Shown: positions 5,820-14,200 of the stretch, in pieces | Layout: every line of letters begins with the position of its first letter | Numbering within the stretch: the first letter of the stretch is position 1 | DNA from: JBEEJL01 sp043744215 | GTDB lineage: Bacteria > Pseudomonadota > Gammaproteobacteria > Burkholderiales > JBEEJL01 | Length of the DNA: 15,133 nucleotides | Reading direction: 5' to 3' | Assembly: GCA_043744215.1 (NCBI GenBank) | Contig: JAYTVC010000061.1 | Coordinates: 1-15,133 of the forward strand | Notes under the pieces: generated by a model | Told to the model about the DNA's origin: nothing | Seen by the model: the letters and a program-made list of their open reading frames with translations, nothing else | The model's database searches: none | Position numbers and translations under genes: made by a program

Positions 5820-8222
5820 ATGTCTTCAAACGAAATCCAAACGCTTCCTTTATTGCCATTGCGCGATGTTGTCGTATTCCCGCACATGGTCATCCCATTG
5901 TTTGTGGGCCGCCAAAAATCTATTAAAGCATTAGAGACTGCCATGGAAGCGGGCAAGAGCATTGTGCTCGTCGCGCAAAAATCTGCGGCCAAAGATGAGC
6001 CGGTGCCAGAAGATTTATACGATGTCGGCAGCCTCGCCAGCATTTTGCAAATGCTCAAACTGCCCGACGGCACGGTGAAAGTGCTGGTCGAAGGCGGCGA
6101 GCGCGTGAATATCAATCGCATCATCGACGTTGACACCCATTACAACGGTGAAGTGAGCCCGCTGCCTGAAACCGGCACCGACAATCACGAAATCGAAGCC
6201 ATGCGTCGCACGCTGGTGTCGCAGTTCGACCAGTTCGTTAAACTCAATAAAAAAATCCCGCCAGAAGTGTTAACTTCGCTGGCCGGCATCGAGACGGCCG
6301 GGCGCTTGTCCGACACCATCGCTGCGCACCTGCCGCTCAAGCTCGAACAAAAACAGCAGATACTCGAAATGTCCGACGTGAAACAACGTCTTGAACATTT
6401 ATTGAGCCTGCTCGAAACGGAAATCGATATTCTGCAGGTTGAAAAACGTATCCGTGGCCGTGTGAAACGTCAGATGGAAAAATCGCAGCGCGAATATTAT
6501 TTGAATGAGCAAGTGAAGGCGATCCAGAAAGAACTCGGTGACGGCGACGAAAGCGCCGACATCGACGAGTTGGAGAAAAAAATCAAGGGCGCGCATTTGC
6601 CCAAAGAAGCCCGCACCAAGGCAGAAGCCGAGCTAAAAAAATTGCGCTTGATGTCGCCCATGTCGGCGGAAGCCACCGTGGTGCGCAACTACATCGACAC
6701 GCTGGTCGCATTGCCATGGAAAAAGAAAACCAAAGTTTCCACCGATTTGACCTTGTGCGGTGACGTGCTCGATCAGGACCACTACGGCCTCGAAAAAGTG
6801 AAAGAGCGCATCGTTGAATATCTGGCCGTGCAACAGCGCGTCGAAAAACTCAAAGCGCCGATTCTTTGCCTCGTCGGCCCACCCGGCGTCGGTAAAACTT
6901 CGCTCGGCCAATCCATCGCCCGCGCGACCAACCGCAAGTTCGTGCGCATGTCATTGGGCGGCGTGCGCGACGAAGCGGAAATCCGAGGCCATCGACGTAC
7001 TTATATCGGCTCGATGCCCGGCAAGATTTTGCAAAACATGAGCAAGGTCGGTGTGCGAAACCCGCTTTTCCTGCTGGATGAAGTGGACAAAATGGGCATG
7101 GATTTCCGCGGCGATCCGTCTTCGGCATTGCTCGAAGTGTTGGATCCCGAACAGAACCACACCTTCGTCGATCATTACATCGAAGTGGAATACGATTTAT
7201 CCGACGTGATGTTTGTCGCCACGGCCAACACGTTAAACATTCCCGGCCCGTTGCTCGACCGCATGGAAGTGATTCGTTTGTCCGGTTACACCGAAGACGA
7301 AAAAATTAACATCGCGCAAAAATATTTGCTACCGAAACAAATGAAAGCGAACGGCCTGAAAGAAAACGAATTGTCCGTCGCCGAATCGGCGCTGCGTGAC
7401 ATCGTGCGCTATTTCACGCGCGAAGCTGGCGTGCGCAGCCTTGATCGCGACATTGCGAAGATCTGCCGCAAGGTGGTCACGGCGTTGCTAAGAGGCACCA
7501 AGAAATCCGCCAAGATCACCGTCAATGCGCGCAACCTGGATAAATATCTTGGCGTGCGCCGCTACAGCTACGGCATGGCAGAGAAAAATAATCAGGTCGG
7601 CCAAGTCACCGGTTTGGCCTGGACAGAAGTGGGTGGCGAATTGCTCACCATCGAATCCATCCGCGTGCCGGGCAAAGGCAAAACCACCACCACCGGCAAG
7701 CTGGGCGAAGTGATGCAAGAGTCGATTCAAGCGGCGATGTCCGTCGTGCGTTCGCGTGCGAAATCGCTCGGCATCCCTGAAGACTTCCACGACAAGAATG
7801 ATATCCACATTCACTTGCCCGAAGGTGCCACGCCCAAGGACGGCCCCAGCGCGGGTGTCGGCATCTGCACCGCGATTGTTTCCACACTCACCGGTATTCC
7901 CGTGCGTGCAGACGTGGCGATGACAGGCGAGATTACCCTGCGCGGCGAAGTGTTGCCCATCGGCGGCCTGAAAGAGAAACTGCTGGCGGCCCATCGCGGC
8001 GGCATCAAGACGGTGTTGATCCCGGAAGAAAACACCAAAGACCTGATCGAGATTCCTGACAACATCAAAAATCATCTCGATATTCATCCGGTGCGCTGGA
8101 TCGACCAGGTGCTCGACATGGCGCTGGAGCGCAAGCCCGAGCCGCTGGCGGATGTGAAAATTGAAGGGGCACCCATCGCCGGCAAACCCGACGATGCGAC
8201 AGCCGCGCAAATGAAACATTAA
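5820..8222 (+). CDS. lon: ATP-dependent Lon protease (LonA)
   Basis: An 800-residue LonA enzyme (E. coli Lon is 784), a hexameric cytoplasmic AAA+ protease for misfolded and regulatory proteins. The N-terminal LAN substrate-binding domain begins at LPLLPLRDVVVFPHMV (about 8-23), and a helical linker MEKSQREYYLNEQVKAIQKE starts near 219. Walker A GPPGVGKT is at 353-360 and Walker B LLDEVD at 418-423. The C-terminal peptidase has Ser677 in DGPSAGVG and Lys720 in GGLKEK (E. coli Ser679/Lys722). I chose ATG at 5820, with AAAAGGTGAG just upstream; the open frame extends to a TTG at 5793, but that would lie at or before the heat-shock start site. It is preceded by a sigma-32-type promoter and followed by its own terminator, so it can be expressed apart from clpPX. 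Confidence 0.98.
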   Translation: MSSNEIQTLPLLPLRDVVVFPHMVIPLFVGRQKSIKALETAMEAGKSIVLVAQKSAAKDEPVPEDLYDVGSLASILQMLKLPDGTVKVLVEGGERVNINRIIDVDTHYNGEVSPLPETGTDNHEIEAMRRTLVSQFDQFVKLNKKIPPEVLTSLAGIETAGRLSDTIAAHLPLKLEQKQQILEMSDVKQRLEHLLSLLETEIDILQVEKRIRGRVKRQMEKSQREYYLNEQVKAIQKELGDGDESADIDELEKKIKGAHLPKEARTKAEAELKKLRLMSPMSAEATVVRNYIDTLVALPWKKKTKVSTDLTLCGDVLDQDHYGLEKVKERIVEYLAVQQRVEKLKAPILCLVGPPGVGKTSLGQSIARATNRKFVRMSLGGVRDEAEIRGHRRTYIGSMPGKILQNMSKVGVRNPLFLLDEVDKMGMDFRGDPSSALLEVLDPEQNHTFVDHYIEVEYDLSDVMFVATANTLNIPGPLLDRMEVIRLSGYTEDEKINIAQKYLLPKQMKANGLKENELSVAESALRDIVRYFTREAGVRSLDRDIAKICRKVVTALLRGTKKSAKITVNARNLDKYLGVRRYSYGMAEKNNQVGQVTGLAWTEVGGELLTIESIRVPGKGKTTTTGKLGEVMQESIQAAMSVVRSRAKSLGIPEDFHDKNDIHIHLPEGATPKDGPSAGVGICTAIVSTLTGIPVRADVAMTGEITLRGEVLPIGGLKEKLLAAHRGGIKTVLIPEENTKDLIEIPDNIKNHLDIHPVRWIDQVLDMALERKPEPLADVKIEGAPIAGKPDDATAAQMKH

Positions 8223-8237
8223 GCGGTTTGCAAAATT

Positions 8238-8267
8238 AAAAAAGCGCGGCGACCGTCGCGCTTTTTT
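8238..8267 (+). terminator. Rho-independent terminator after lon
   Basis: An 11-bp stem (AAAAAAGCGCG with CGCGCTTTTTT) around an 8-nt loop, ending in a run of six T, begins 15 nt after the lon stop. The A/T ends make it potentially bidirectional. It separates lon from the hupB promoter. Confidence 0.9.
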
Positions 8268-8291
8268 ATTGTTGGTCTACGCAACAACGCG

Positions 8292-8322
8292 TTGCGCAAA
8301 TTATAAAAATATTGATTATAAT
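8292..8322 (+). promoter_or_regulatory. Probable hupB promoter
   Basis: A perfect TATAAT -10 element at 8317-8322 lies 22 bp before the hupB start codon. The best -35 candidate is TTGCGC at 8292-8297, with a long 19-bp spacer, so the -35 is uncertain. The -10 and the following bases strongly resemble 10961-10981 upstream of the RHS gene. Confidence 0.55.
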
Positions 8323-8344
8323 CAAATAGTTACGGAGTGCTCGC

Positions 8345-8617
8345 ATGAACAAAGCCGATTTGGTTGAATCCGTCTCTATCGAAGCAGATATTTCTAAAGC
8401 ATCGGCCGAGCGGGCCATTGATGCGGCGATGGCGGCCATTAAACTTACCTTGAAAAAAGGTGGCAGCGTCACGCTGGTAGGCTTCGGCACCTTTCATGTG
8501 GCCAAGCGCGCGGCGCGGATGGGGCATAATCCGCGCACGCACATGCCCATTAAAATCAAATCCGCTAAAGTTCCTAAATTCCGGGCTGGAAAAGCGCTCA
8601 AAGATGCAGTAAACTAG
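8345..8617 (+). CDS. hupB: HU-type nucleoid DNA-binding protein
   Basis: A complete 90-residue member of the HU/IHF family. These proteins dimerise, bend DNA through two beta-ribbon arms and compact the nucleoid. The family signature is clear: GFGTF at 46-50, then the arm with RAARMGHNP, placing the DNA-intercalating proline at 63, and the end KVPKFRAGKALKDAVN. The arm tip reads NPRTHMPIKI instead of the more usual NPRTGEAIKI, a modest variation. Its position directly after lon and before ppiD matches hupB in E. coli, hence the symbol; distinguishing HU-beta from HU-alpha by sequence alone is not possible here. ACGGAG (8332-8337) is a good Shine-Dalgarno 7 nt before the ATG. tRNA-Val begins only 12 nt after the stop. 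Confidence 0.96.
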   Translation: MNKADLVESVSIEADISKASAERAIDAAMAAIKLTLKKGGSVTLVGFGTFHVAKRAARMGHNPRTHMPIKIKSAKVPKFRAGKALKDAVN

Positions 8618-8629
8618 CGGACTTATTTC

Positions 8630-8705
8630 GGGTGCTTAGCTCAGCTGGTAGAGCGTCGCCCTTACAAGGCGAATGTCGGCGGTTCGATCCCGTCAGCACC
8701 CACCA
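8630..8705 (+). tRNA. tRNA-Val, anticodon UAC
   Basis: A 76-nt tRNA. The acceptor strands GGGTGCT and AGCACCC pair fully, followed by discriminator A and encoded CCA (8703-8705). The D-loop is AGCTGGTA. The anticodon arm TCGCC/GGCGA surrounds the loop CTTACAA, with anticodon TAC at 8663-8665. The T-loop is TTCGATC. With only 12 nt after hupB and no terminator or promoter visible between, it is probably processed from the hupB transcript. Confidence 0.97.
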
Positions 8706-8731
8706 AGATGCGTTTTTACCGAAACAAAACT

Positions 8732-8808
8732 GGAGTGGTAGTTCAGTTGGTTAGAATACCGGCCTGTCACGCCGGGGGTCGCGGGTTCGAGTCCCGTCCA
8801 CTCCGCCA
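8732..8808 (+). tRNA. tRNA-Asp, anticodon GUC
   Basis: A 77-nt tRNA. The acceptor strands GGAGTGG and CCACTCC pair fully, followed by discriminator G and encoded CCA (8806-8808). The anticodon arm CCGGC/GCCGG surrounds the loop CTGTCAC, with anticodon GTC at 8766-8768. The T-loop TTCGAGT is intact. It follows tRNA-Val by 26 nt and is followed at once by a terminator. Confidence 0.97.
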
Positions 8809-8813
8809 ACATG

Positions 8814-8839
8814 AGGGCGAACGCAAGTTCGCCCTTTTT
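8814..8839 (+). terminator. Rho-independent terminator after tRNA-Asp
   Basis: A perfect stem AGGGCGAAC / GTTCGCCCT with a GCAA tetraloop and a run of five T, only 5 nt after the tRNA-Asp CCA end. It would end a hupB-tRNA-Val-tRNA-Asp transcript. Confidence 0.92.
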
Positions 8840-8883
8840 CATATTTCAGATTTTCGATAAACGACAACCGGATCGATATCGCC

Positions 8884-10806
8884 ATGATGCTCGAAAAGCT
8901 GCGTGAAAAAACCCAGACGAATATTGCCAAATTTATCATGGCAGCCATCACCCTTGCCTTTGTGGTTACCGGCGCCAACATGTATCGCAACAGCAACCCT
9001 GGGGCCGACACCATTGCCACCGTAGCGGGGCAGGATATTTCCTACGGCGAATTCAGCAACGCGATGCGCGCCCAGCAACAGCAAATGCAATCCATGCTCG
9101 GCCCGCAATACGATGCTGCCATGATGGATAACCCTGAATCACGCAAAGCCGTGCTCGATAGCCTGATCAACCCGCGCCTGCTGGTGATTGCAGCCGCAGA
9201 TGCCGGCATGGTCGTCTCGGATAAACAAGTTGATAAGTTTATTACCGAAGTACCATTGTTTCAGGAGGATGGAAAATTTTCGCAATCGCGCTATGAAGCT
9301 TTTCTGAAAACCAACCAGATTACCGATAAACGATTCAAGGCGCGTCGGCGTGAAGACTTGCAAATCCAGCACCTGCGCGAAGCGGTGACCGACACGCCGA
9401 TCATCTCGCAAACGGTTGTCGATAACTTCATCCGCGCCTCTGAGCAAACGCGCGAAGTCAGCGTGGCGAATTTCCCGTTTGAACAATATATGGCACAGGT
9501 GAAACTGCCCGACGGAGCCGGCAAGACTTACTTCGACACCCATCAGCCAGAATTTGAAATCCCCGCGCAAGTGAAGTTGGAATATCTGGTTTTATCGGTC
9601 GATTTACTCGCAGAAAAAATGGAAGTAACCGACGACGAAGTAAAAAAAATCTATGGCCTCGAAGAAAACAAACCAAGGTTTGTGCAAAAAGAAGAGCGCA
9701 AAGCCAGCCATATCCTGATCAACTCCAAAGCGGACGATAGCGACGCAGACAAAAAAATCGCGCGCGAAAAAGCCGAAGAACTGCTCAAGCAAGCCAAACA
9801 AAAAGGCACCGACTTTGCCGATCTGGCAAAGAAAAACTCCCAAGACACCGGGTCTGCGGTGCAGGGCGGCGACCTCGGGTTTTTCGGCAAGGGCAGCATG
9901 GTCAAACCGTTTGAAGAAGCAGCATTCTCCATGGCGAAAGGAGAGATACGCGGGCCGATTCAATCCGACTACGGTTTTCACATCATCAAATTGGTTGATA
10001 CCAAACCGGAAAAAGTGCGCAGTCTCGCCGAAGCCTCGGGCGAAATTCGCCTCGAACTCAAAAAACAAAAAGCACAAAAAGCATTCAACGATACCGCCAC
10101 CGATTTCGGTGCCATGGTATTCGACCAATCCGGCAGCTTGAAACCGACGACTGAAAAATTCAAACTCGTCACGCAGACCAGCGATTGGATTTCCAGGAAA
10201 GGCATCGCGCCGCCGCCGTTGAATAACGAAAAATTGTTGAAAGCAGTATTCGCCGACGAAGTCCTGAAAGAAAAGCGCAATACCGAAGCAGTCGAGACCG
10301 CGCCGAACACACTCGTTTCAGCCCGCGTGCTCGAAGCCAAGCCCGCCACCATTCGGCCATTCGACGAAGTAAAATTGCAAATTCAGCAAAAATTATTGCA
10401 CGATGAAGCGGCGAAGATAGCCATCAAGGAAGGCCAGGCGCAACTCGCACAAGTAAAAGCGGGCAAAGAGATTGCCGGAGCGAAATGGCCAGCCCTGACC
10501 AAAATTTCTCGCGACAAACCGGCCGCCAATCTTCCGCCGCAGGCGACCGAAGCCGCATTCAAATTGCCCTCGGATAAATTGCCTGCCTACACCGGCATCG
10601 AAACGCCGGGGGGATATTTCCTGGTGAAGCTAACACAAGTGCAAGACGGTGGAACAGTCGATGAGGCCAAGCGCAAAAATTATTCAGAGCGCATCAAGTC
10701 TGCACTGACACAGCAAGACTTCACCGGCTTTCTGGCAGCCCTTCGTGCAAACGCTAAAGTGACCGTGAACCAGGCGCTGCTGGAAAAGAAAGAGAGCAGG
10801 GAGTGA
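8884..10806 (+). CDS. ppiD: Periplasmic folding chaperone PpiD (SurA-N / parvulin domain, membrane-anchored)
   Basis: A 640-residue protein, close to E. coli PpiD (623). A single N-terminal membrane segment (about 16-33, FIMAAITLAFVVTG) preceded by lysine/arginine anchors it with the bulk in the periplasm, where PpiD assists proteins leaving the Sec translocon. A SurA-like chaperone region follows (about 40-260; GQDISYGEFSNAMR, SLINPRLLVIAAADAG). One parvulin PPIase domain is at about 271-377 (ERKASHIL, GGDLGFFGKGSMVKPFEEAAF, YGFHIIKLVDT), and a helical C-terminal region completes it. Two adjacent ATGs (8884, 8887) are possible starts; the Shine-Dalgarno (CCGGA near 8868) is weak for both. 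It follows the tRNA terminator by 44 nt, so it should have its own promoter, which I could not identify. Whether the isomerase domain is active cannot be read from this; E. coli PpiD has little activity. Confidence 0.93.
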   Translation: MMLEKLREKTQTNIAKFIMAAITLAFVVTGANMYRNSNPGADTIATVAGQDISYGEFSNAMRAQQQQMQSMLGPQYDAAMMDNPESRKAVLDSLINPRLLVIAAADAGMVVSDKQVDKFITEVPLFQEDGKFSQSRYEAFLKTNQITDKRFKARRREDLQIQHLREAVTDTPIISQTVVDNFIRASEQTREVSVANFPFEQYMAQVKLPDGAGKTYFDTHQPEFEIPAQVKLEYLVLSVDLLAEKMEVTDDEVKKIYGLEENKPRFVQKEERKASHILINSKADDSDADKKIAREKAEELLKQAKQKGTDFADLAKKNSQDTGSAVQGGDLGFFGKGSMVKPFEEAAFSMAKGEIRGPIQSDYGFHIIKLVDTKPEKVRSLAEASGEIRLELKKQKAQKAFNDTATDFGAMVFDQSGSLKPTTEKFKLVTQTSDWISRKGIAPPPLNNEKLLKAVFADEVLKEKRNTEAVETAPNTLVSARVLEAKPATIRPFDEVKLQIQQKLLHDEAAKIAIKEGQAQLAQVKAGKEIAGAKWPALTKISRDKPAANLPPQATEAAFKLPSDKLPAYTGIETPGGYFLVKLTQVQDGGTVDEAKRKNYSERIKSALTQQDFTGFLAALRANAKVTVNQALLEKKESRE

Positions 10807-10822
10807 ACACTGAGGGTTGATT

Positions 10823-10852
10823 AAAAAAGGCGCACCACGGTGCGCCTTTTTT
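10823..10852 (+). terminator. Rho-independent terminator after ppiD
   Basis: AAAAAAGGCGCACC / GGTGCGCCTTTTTT form a stem with a very short loop, ending in six T, 16 nt after the ppiD stop. It marks the end of the conserved chaperone/protease cluster. Confidence 0.92.
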
Positions 10853-10899
10853 GTTTGTTGATTGGATTGCGCGCTAAACAATGGCTATATTGAAAAGCC

Positions 10900-10911
10900 G
10901 GTTAATTAACC
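10900..10911. promoter_or_regulatory. Perfect 12-bp palindrome, operator-like
   Basis: GGTTAATTAACC is fully self-complementary. After one mismatched base on each side the pairing continues with GC/GC (10897-10898 with 10913-10914). No T run follows, so it is not a terminator. It could be a site for a dimeric regulator; its function is unknown. Confidence 0.4.
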
Positions 10912-11107
10912 AGCACGACGAAATTGCGGTGGCAGACCTTATAGAAATGTGAAATTTTTTGAATATAATCATATGGTTACGATTGCATCGAGTTGTTATG
11001 CAATCCAAAACGGCGTCATGGTTACAATCAGCAGCAATCGCCGTAAGCTATGAGAGGCAGTGTTTCGAGAGACTCAATAGTGTCTAGAACATCGGGGGCG
11101 ATTCAAC

Positions 11108-11135
11108 TTGTAAATTAAAAAATACATACTACAAT
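11108..11135 (+). promoter_or_regulatory. Possible promoter of the RHS gene
   Basis: TTGTAA (11108-11113; 4 of 6) and TACAAT (11130-11135; 5 of 6) are separated by 16 bp within AT-rich sequence, about 91 bp before the start codon. A second candidate is the perfect TATAAT at 10964-10969, which lacks a recognisable -35. Pattern only. Confidence 0.35.
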
Positions 11136-11226
11136 CACACGAATTGCACTAAAAAATAGCGTTTCCTTGAAATCTCGCTACAGCAAATCTTAAACGGCAG
11201 TCATATCGAAAGAACGGGAGAGAAAA

Positions 11227-14200
11227 ATGCTAATTAAAGTATTGATAACACTTCTTATCTTGCTTCAATGGTCTTTTTTACCCGGTGGCACAGCATTTGC
11301 TACCCACATCGACGACAGATGTCCCGACAAAGAACAAAACGGCGGCGAAGGTTTGACGTATCGCTTGCGAGACAATCTTACTGGCGCTCTGATAGATGAA
11401 ACGGCGATTCTCCCACCACATACACAGGTCACTTTTGAAGTAATTGCCACGGCTTTAGGCTATTGCGAGACCATTCATTACAACCCAGCAACTAACAGTT
11501 GCGTTTCTAGCGGTGTCGAACAACGCGGAATAGGCATGGCGTTTAATTCCGTAAATATGCAAACTTCCAACGGTCCAAACGGCGAATATACCGTTGGTCA
11601 CATATGGAGCAGAAATGGAATCCCACCGTTGCACTTGTTTGACTGTACAGACACCATTACTACGACTGGATGCACTATCTCGCAGCTTGGATGGCCAGGC
11701 CATTATCAATACACCATAGTTCATCTTATTAATATAACGACCTGTCAGTTACCCCCAGACCGCATCACCAAGAAACTAACGTTGGTAGTCCATGATTATG
11801 CAAAAGATAAAGACCTCGGCTGCAATGAAAAAGGTCAAGGTAATCCTTGTAATCCGGCGACTGGAAATAAATACCAGCGCGAAACAGATTATATTAGCCC
11901 AGACCTTTCATTTGTGCGGCATTTTAATAGTGCGTTGTCGATGGACTTTGGATTGGGACTTGGATGGTCAACTACTTACCACAAAAGATTGGAGAAAGTT
12001 GCAGATGGAGCGCTAGCTGTACGACGTGACGATGGCCGCGGCGAAATATTCAGGAACCCTACGGGAAACGCATGGCAAGGAGATGCGGACAGCCGATTCA
12101 ACCTTTCGCAGGATGCAAGTGGTTACACATTGTCATTACAAAATGGGGGTAGCGAACGCTATAACCTGAGCGGAAAGATATTGGCAGAGACCAATAGAGC
12201 CGGTAACTCCACGAATTATGAATACAATACGGCGAACCTGCTTGCTCGAGTAACGAGCCCGTATGGAAGATCCCTGACATTTACCCATGACGCCAATGGG
12301 CGTTTCGCGACGATGACCGATCCAGCCGGGAGCGTGACTAGTTACGGATATGATGCCAATAACAATGTTACCTCCGTGGCTTATCCCGACGGCAAAGTTC
12401 GGACTTACCTTTACAACGAACTTGCTTATACCAACGGTAAACAAAGGCCCTACACTCTGACTGGTATTGTAGATGAAAATGGTGACCGCTTTGCGACCTA
12501 TGCATATGATGATTACGTCAGGGCCACTTCAACCGAGCATGCAGGAGGTGCGGAAAAAGTTACGCTGGCCTACAATTTAGATGGCACAACGACGGTTACC
12601 GATGCCCTTGGTACCGCTCGCATTCACAGTTTTCAAAATATACTGGGCGCTTTCAAGACCCGATCGATTTCCGGGTTACCTTGCGCATCGTGCAGCACTA
12701 CTCAGACCTTAACTTACGATACAAATGGTAACGTCGCATCTCGTACAGAATATAGCGGAAATAAGACGACATACTCGTATGACCTTAGCAGTAATCTCGA
12801 AACATCCCGCACCGAAGGTTTAAACAGCGCCGGCACCGCCACGTCTCAAACCCGTACCATCACCACCCAATGGCATCCTACATTCCGTCTGCCCACCAAA
12901 ATCACCGAGCAGGGCAGGATAACGGATTTTTTCTACGATCCCGTGCAGGGCACTCTGCTCAGCAAAACCATTACCGATAGCGCCACGCTGAAAAAGCGCA
13001 TTTGGATATATTCCTACAACGCCAAAGGCCAAGTGTGGACAGTCGATGGCTCGCGCACCGATGTGATCGACAAGACTACCTATACCTACGACGTGGCAGG
13101 CAACATCTCAACAATCACTAATGCTTTGAATCACGTCACCCAAATCACCAGTTATGATGCCCATGGTCGTCCGTTATCAATTACAGATCCGAACGGCGTG
13201 ATAACGTTGCTGACTTACGATGCGCGTGGCCGCCTCAAAACCCGCAAGCTCGGCGCGGAACTCACGACTTACGAATATGATGGTGTCGGTCAACTGAAAA
13301 AAGTTACCCTGCCTGATACGTCATTTATCAACTACACCTATGATGCTGCTCATCGTTTAACCGATATACAGGATAGCTTCGCCAACAAGATTCACTACAC
13401 ACTCGATTTAATGGGCAATCGCACCAAAGAAGACGTCACCGACCCTGCCGGTACGCTGGCACAAACCCGCTCCCGTGTTTACGACGCACTCAACCGCCTA
13501 CAAAAAGACATCGGCGGCACCACGCCGGCCACGCAGATTACCCAATATGGCTACGACAACAACGGTAACCTCAAAACAGTCACCAACCCGCTCAACCACA
13601 CCACTACCAATAATTACGATGCCCTCAACCGCCTCGCGCAAATGACCGACCCTGGCAATGGTGTCACTAAATATAATTACGACAGCCTCGACCACTTGGT
13701 TCAAGTGACCGACCCGCGTAACCTCATCACGAGTTACGGCATCGACGGCCTCGAAAATACCAACCAGACTGTTAGCCCAGACACCGGCACGTCGATCAAT
13801 ACCTATGACGACGCTGGCAATCTCAAGACCGCCAAAGACGCACGCAACCAGACCGCCACCTATACCTACGACGCAATAAACCGCGTCACCGCTATCGCCT
13901 ACACCTCCGGCATCGGAGTAACCTTCCAATATGATATCGGCCTCAACGCCAAAGGCCGACTGAATAAAATCACCGACGAATCCGGTATAACCAATTGGAC
14001 TTACACCGCGCAGGGTCGGGTCGCAAGCAAAGCCCAAACCACCGGCGCCGTCACCAAAACCACCAGCTACGGCTACGATACTGCGAGCCGTATGAATGCG
14101 ATTACTTACCCGTCGGGCCAGCTCATCGGCTACACCTACATCAACAATCGCATCAACAGCGTTACGCTGAACGGCGTGGCGATTCTCACCAACATCCAAT

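Larger units (their letters stand above)
10853..11226. other. AT-rich non-coding region between ppiD and the RHS gene
   Basis: No convincing gene is visible on either strand. The stretch holds a perfect palindrome GGTTAATTAACC (10900-10911) and a TATAAT (10964-10969). It also has a dyad GATTGCAT/ATGCAATC (10981-10988, 10998-11005), an ATGGTTAC direct repeat (10973-10980, 11018-11025) and an imperfect hairpin (11061-11091). A possible promoter for the RHS gene lies at 11108-11135. A 26-codon frame at 10973-11053 has no support beyond being open. Confidence 0.6.

Noticed and set aside
10973..11053. 26-codon open frame with two MVTI segments
   Set aside because: Its repeat reflects the ATGGTTAC direct repeat in the DNA. 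There is no Shine-Dalgarno and nothing else indicates coding; it is kept only as part of the non-coding region description.
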